From M55B118 sp964501715 (GTDB lineage Bacteria; Bacillota_I; Bacilli_A; Izemoplasmatales; Izemoplasmataceae): 64,000 nt of DNA. A model generated the notes under the pieces. It made no database searches. It was given only the letters and a program-made list of their open reading frames with translations, and was not told where the DNA came from. The position numbers and the translations under genes are program-made. Positions 60,970 through 64,000 of the stretch are shown one piece after another (positions within the stretch are counted from its first letter, which is position 1; every line of letters starts with the position of its first letter). The stretch covers positions 19,606-83,605 of the forward strand of contig CAZCTR010000005.1 in the NCBI GenBank assembly GCA_964501715.1, written 5' to 3'.

Positions 60970-60995
60970 AAACGATGAGTTTTCATCGTTTTTTC
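60970..60995 (+). terminator. Terminator after trxB
   Basis: AAACGATGA/TCATCGTTT stem with a GTT-type loop and a TTTTTTC run. Confidence 0.9.
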
Positions 60996-61038
60996 TTTTT
61001 GAGTGCGTTATAATAATAAAAGAAAAGAGTTGATGGCG

Positions 61039-61545
61039 ATGCGGATGGTCTTTTATGTGTTCTTTTACGGTTTTTTGGGATATGCGCTTGAACGCGTCAT
61101 CAATCTTGTGGTGAGGGGATTCTGGTTTGATAACCGGGTGATCACGCTCCCCGTTCAACCCATGTATGGATTAGGGGTCGTGTTGGCACTTGCTATATAT
61201 GCCTTCATGGAGAGACATGCCGTCCGTAAACGCATCACACTTGTGATTCTTTTTCCGGTCGCGATCCTGACGACAGCTTTCAGCGAATGGATCTCCGGTG
61301 AGGGATACCATCTTCTCAGTGGATCGGTCCTCTGGGATTACTCCCATACATTCAGCTTCTGCCAATATCCATATGTCTGTTTGTTGCCCACCGCTCTTTT
61401 CGGCATTCTGAGCGCCTTGACGGTTCTGTTTGTCCATCCGTTCATCGAATCTTGGTCGGACCGGCTCCCTCAATGGCTGATTTCCGGTGTCGTCTTCCTT
61501 GTCGGGTTGGACATGGCCGCCACTTATATACTGATGCTTACATGA
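61039..61545 (+). CDS. PF06541-like small multi-pass membrane protein (putative ABC-transporter type IV)
   Basis: A membrane protein of about 168 residues with four or five hydrophobic segments. The pattern FFYGFLGYALERVI at the start, GFWFDNRV, a GEGYHLLSGSVLWDYSH region and FCQYPYVCLLPTALFG near residue 115 match the PF06541 family, annotated as putative transporter permeases, though no ATPase is nearby. The start is uncertain: ATG codons at 61033, 61039 and 61045; 61039 has the best distance to AAAGAG. A TATAAT at 61009-61014 suggests a separate promoter. Confidence 0.75.
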   Translation: MRMVFYVFFYGFLGYALERVINLVVRGFWFDNRVITLPVQPMYGLGVVLALAIYAFMERHAVRKRITLVILFPVAILTTAFSEWISGEGYHLLSGSVLWDYSHTFSFCQYPYVCLLPTALFGILSALTVLFVHPFIESWSDRLPQWLISGVVFLVGLDMAATYILMLT

Positions 61546-61573
61546 TGTCTTGACCATTTAGGAGGGGATGCTT

Positions 61574-62524
61574 ATGTCATTTACATCGGATACCAAGAAA
61601 GAACTGATCAACGTCCCTCAGGAAACCTGCTGTGAAATCGCCTCTCTCAGTGCCATCTTGGCGATCAACGGTTATCTTTCGCTTTCGAGTGACGGGATGA
61701 GGGTCGTGTTTCAGACGACGAGTCTCCCCCTTGCGAGAAAAGTGATTTCAACATTGAAGCACCTATATAAAGTGAACGTGGATGTCATCTACAAAAAAGG
61801 CGTCCGACTGGACAAGAAGAATCAATATGTGGTCACAGTGAAGGAAAAGGTCATGACCATCATCCGCGAGCTCGGACTCATGGATGAGGAAACGGGATAC
61901 GCACAGACCATAGACGACACGATCATCATGAAGGATTGTGACAAACGCGCATATCTAAGGGGCGCTTTTTTGGCATCGGGGTCCGTGAATGCGCCTGTAT
62001 CCTCGAGCTATCACCTTGAAGTCAGTGTCCCAAACGAGCCCTATGCGACCTCCCTCAGGGACCTGTTCAACCATTTCGAACTGAAAGCGAAAACCTTGAA
62101 GAAAAAGAACCATTACCTTGTCTATGTGAAGGATTCCGAGAAAATCAGCGATTTTCTGAGGATCGTTGAAGCGCATAACGCGCTTTTCACGTTCGAGGAC
62201 GAACGCATCAAGCGGGATTTTGTAAACTCAATCACCCGTGTGATGAACATGGAGATCGCCAATCAGAACAAGACGTTCGAGGCCGCTACGAAACAGCTCA
62301 AGCAGATAGAGATTGTGGAGAAAATTTTCGACGACGATGAAATTTCCGAAAGCGCCAAGGAAGCGATGTTTCTTAGAAAGATGTATCCGGAAGCTTCCCT
62401 GAACGAGCTTTCCGATTTATCCAAGAAACATTACAACAAGCAGATTTCCAAATCCGGCTTGAACCACAGGTTCAGGGCCATAGCGAAACTTGCAGGCAAG
62501 GCGGTGGACGAATATGCGGATTAA
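61574..62524 (+). CDS. whiA: WhiA, DNA-binding regulator/cell-division protein
   Basis: The 316-residue product combines a degenerate LAGLIDADG homing-endonuclease fold (about 1-210, LRGAFLASGSVNAP) with a C-terminal helix-turn-helix (ASLNELSDLSKKHYNKQISKSG). WhiA influences cell division and chromosome segregation in Bacillus. ATG at 61574 has AGGAGGGG; an ATG at 61568 is too close to it. In Bacilli the usual upstream genes are rapZ (yvcJ) and yvcK; they are not seen here. Confidence 0.96.
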   Translation: MSFTSDTKKELINVPQETCCEIASLSAILAINGYLSLSSDGMRVVFQTTSLPLARKVISTLKHLYKVNVDVIYKKGVRLDKKNQYVVTVKEKVMTIIRELGLMDEETGYAQTIDDTIIMKDCDKRAYLRGAFLASGSVNAPVSSSYHLEVSVPNEPYATSLRDLFNHFELKAKTLKKKNHYLVYVKDSEKISDFLRIVEAHNALFTFEDERIKRDFVNSITRVMNMEIANQNKTFEAATKQLKQIEIVEKIFDDDEISESAKEAMFLRKMYPEASLNELSDLSKKHYNKQISKSGLNHRFRAIAKLAGKAVDEYAD

Positions 62525-62879
62525 AGGCATAGGGATCGACATCGTAGAATTTTCCCAGATGCAAGCACATCATTCCGAAAATTTTGTAAGACGCATTCTT
62601 TCTGCCGCAGAACAGTCCGTTTATGATATAATGACTACGGAAAAAAGAAAACTGGAATATCTTGCAGGTAGGTTTGCGGCGAAAGAAGCCTATACGAAGG
62701 CGTATGGCCATTTTGAGAGGCCTCTCAATTTCAATGAGGTGAGCGTCTTGCCGGATGATGATGGGAAGCCTGTGATTCACTCCCCATACAGACCCGAAGA
62801 CATTTGCCACCTCAGCATATCGCACAGTCCGCACTATGTTGTGGCTGTCTGCCAGGTGATTCAAACGGAGCGTGATTGA
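62514..62879 (+). CDS. acpS: Holo-[acyl-carrier-protein] synthase
   Basis: Transfers 4'-phosphopantetheine from CoA to acyl carrier protein. The 121-residue protein has GIGIDIVE with the metal-binding Asp near residue 8 and RFAAKEAYTKA with the second ligand Glu near residue 57, plus LSISHSPHYVVAV. ATG at 62514 lies inside the end of whiA (11-base overlap). The family length is met. Operon continues into the thioredoxin-like lipoprotein gene. Confidence 0.94.
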   Translation: MRIKGIGIDIVEFSQMQAHHSENFVRRILSAAEQSVYDIMTTEKRKLEYLAGRFAAKEAYTKAYGHFERPLNFNEVSVLPDDDGKPVIHSPYRPEDICHLSISHSPHYVVAVCQVIQTERD

Positions 62880-62880
62880 G

Positions 62881-63327
62881 TTGAAAAAGCTTTTTATTGC
62901 ACTGTCGCTGGTGAGTGTTCTCATCGTTTCAGCGTGCGGCTATAAGGAATATGGGGATTACACGTATATGGATTTCGACCATATAAGCCACTGGAGTGAA
63001 GTTGATGATCTCGGTGAAGACGATTATGAGCTGCTTTACGTCTATGACCGGGATTTCAAGGGAGCATCCTGTCTGGGATGTGAAGTCGTCAATGAAAGAT
63101 TGTTCAAATTCGCCAAGGAAGGCGACCATGGGAAGGATGTCACCTTTCTGAACACCCGGGAGATGACCGGGTCCCGGCCACCACATATCGAGGACAGGGC
63201 ACCGAGACTCTACATCATCAAAGACCAGAAGGCCTTAGAGGTCTATTCGAGCGCACAAGAGATTTTTGAATTCATCGACCAATTCGAAGACGGGGATTTC
63301 AGCTGGCCTGAACCTTCTTCTGAATAG
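62881..63327 (+). CDS. Thioredoxin-fold lipoprotein with a CLGC motif
   Basis: A 148-residue predicted lipoprotein starting at a TTG (62881) ten bases after GGAG. The signal peptide ends LIVSA-Cys19. The mature part has DYELLYVYDRDFKGASCLGC (Cys64 and Cys67 as CxxC), then a variable loop and PRLYIIKDQK, which resembles the cis-proline strand of thioredoxins. It would be anchored outside the membrane by Lgt. The next gene is a diverged copy. Redox activity is inferred from the fold pattern; substrate unknown. Confidence 0.75.
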   Translation: MKKLFIALSLVSVLIVSACGYKEYGDYTYMDFDHISHWSEVDDLGEDDYELLYVYDRDFKGASCLGCEVVNERLFKFAKEGDHGKDVTFLNTREMTGSRPPHIEDRAPRLYIIKDQKALEVYSSAQEIFEFIDQFEDGDFSWPEPSSE

Positions 63328-63348
63328 GGTATTTCAGGAGTGATGCCT

Positions 63349-63771
63349 ATGAGCAAAAGCAATAAACCGATCATTCTTTACGTATTGATCGCCCTTTTGG
63401 TGATTGCCATCGCCATAGGGCCTATATATAGCATGTTCAGCGATAATGAGCACACACATGCCTTTGACTACAACGAAGTCAACGAATTGGGACAGGAAAA
63501 CATGGAACTGCTCTATCGTTACCATCCGACTTGTGCCGCATGCCGGAGTATCGAAGACGACGTGAATGATTTTGCGGATGACAATGTTCATGGCATTCGG
63601 CTACAGAAAGTCCACATCGACCATGAACACAACCTGCCCGCAGGATATGAAAGAGGCGTTCCGACGTTGCTTGTCGTGAAAGACGGCGAGATTGTCGATG
63701 AATTTGTAGGAGCCAACCGGATTCCGGAATTCTTCGATGATGTGAACAGTGGAGACTATCCGGTAGATTGA
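63349..63771 (+). CDS. Membrane-anchored thioredoxin-like protein with a CAAC motif
   Basis: A 140-residue protein with one N-terminal membrane segment (about 8-30) and an extracytoplasmic thioredoxin-like domain: NMELLYRYHPTCAACRSIE (Cys62 and Cys65) and GVPTLLVVKDGEIVDEF, with the cis-proline and the strand after it. ATG at 63349 is eight bases after AGGAG. Spacing of 21 bases and the shared ELLYxY...CxxC pattern suggest a tandem duplication with the previous gene, but with a membrane helix in place of a lipid anchor. Confidence 0.8.
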   Translation: MSKSNKPIILYVLIALLVIAIAIGPIYSMFSDNEHTHAFDYNEVNELGQENMELLYRYHPTCAACRSIEDDVNDFADDNVHGIRLQKVHIDHEHNLPAGYERGVPTLLVVKDGEIVDEFVGANRIPEFFDDVNSGDYPVD

Positions 63772-63905
63772 AATCAGCTTAGCTCGCGGGTTCACTTCCA
63801 TCTTTGAACAGCCATTTCGACCGTACAATACCCTCTTTCATCATGAGAGTGTGAAGCGCCGGTTTGCACGATTCATAAACCCCGGGCGAATCATGACAGT
63901 TGTAT

Positions 63906-63934
63906 TGACAGCTATGGATAAATGTATTATTATA
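63906..63934 (+). promoter_or_regulatory. Promoter of the tRNA-Ser gene
   Basis: TTGACA (63906-63911) and TATTAT (63929-63934) with 17 bases between, 15 bases upstream of the tRNA 5' end. The rest of the 178-base gap after 63771 holds no gene and no convincing terminator. Confidence 0.85.
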
Positions 63935-63949
63935 GAATAGCTTGTCACG

Positions 63950-64000
63950 GAGTAGTACTCAAGTTGGCTGAAGAGGTGCCCCTGCTAAGGGTATAGGTCG
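63950..64000 (+). tRNA. tRNA-Ser(GCU), 5' part, cut by window edge
   Basis: The sequence folds as the first half of a tRNA: acceptor strand GGAGTAG, TA at positions 8-9, D-stem CTC/GAG, anticodon stem TGCCC/GGGTA and loop CTGCTAA, giving anticodon GCU for serine AGC/AGU codons. The following TAGGTCG would begin the long variable arm expected of tRNA-Ser. The 3' half lies outside the window. Confidence 0.9.

Overview
The window is a draft-assembly segment (one run of 100 Ns) carrying the replication origin and about 63 protein genes of a bacterium of the phylum Bacillota, class Bacilli. Evidence: gene order gyrA-gyrB-recF-yaaA-dnaN-dnaA | rpmH-rnpA-yidC-khpB-pth-mfd around the origin, a serine T-box leader, HPr kinase, WhiA, CdaA, YutD, alpha-type glutamine synthetase and strong AGGAGG ribosome sites. 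TGA is a normal stop and Trp is TGG, so this is not a code-4 mycoplasma. Base composition looks close to half G+C. Presence of glutaminyl-tRNA synthetase, a B12-dependent ribonucleotide reductase and an AroE-AroK fusion suggests a less studied lineage, perhaps near Erysipelotrichales/Izemoplasmatales; that placement is an inference.

Layout. 1-10.2 kb (minus strand): end of an unknown gene, serS under a T-box, the gyrase/recF/yaaA operon, dnaN, dnaA. 8.7-8.8 kb and 10.2-10.5 kb: the two origin segments, with DnaA boxes, a G-cluster plus DnaA-trio-like element, and AT-rich DNA. 10.5-16.8 kb (plus): rpmH, rnpA, yidC, khpB, pth, mfd. 16.8-22.8 kb (minus): an unknown membrane protein and a six-gene shikimate operon aroA-aroB-aroC-chorismate mutase-aroE/K-aroQ. 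22.9-29.4 kb (plus): one-carbon genes fhs, folD and glyA with an M32 peptidase, a flavin reductase and a TIGR01906-like membrane protein. 29.4-36.8 kb: glnA, hslO, dusB, hflX, nrdJ. 37.0-41.2 kb (plus): cdaA, a membrane PAS/degenerate-GGDEF protein, folate cyclo-ligase, ispD, ispF, pspC, yutD. 41.2-50.5 kb: NifU-like protein, pgpA, an S1 protein, pgi, a lipid kinase (minus), the tRNA t6A operon tsaE-tsaB-rimI-tsaD, glnS, cold-shock gene, DUF2804. 50.5-63.8 kb (plus): pcrA-ligA-uvrA, a charged-tail membrane protein, hprK-lgt-trxB, a PF06541-like membrane protein, whiA, acpS and two thioredoxin-fold proteins. The window ends inside a tRNA-Ser(GCU) gene.

Most of the content is housekeeping and no mobile element, prophage or CRISPR array was seen. 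The points most worth a second look are: the GdpP-like membrane/PAS/GGDEF protein without a phosphodiesterase domain next to cdaA; the AroE-AroK fusion; two perfect palindromes (28 and 22 bp) inside coding sequence of the t6A operon; a tandem pair of extracytoplasmic thioredoxin-like proteins; the origin unwinding element; and dyads over or around the promoters of an unknown membrane protein and of glnA.
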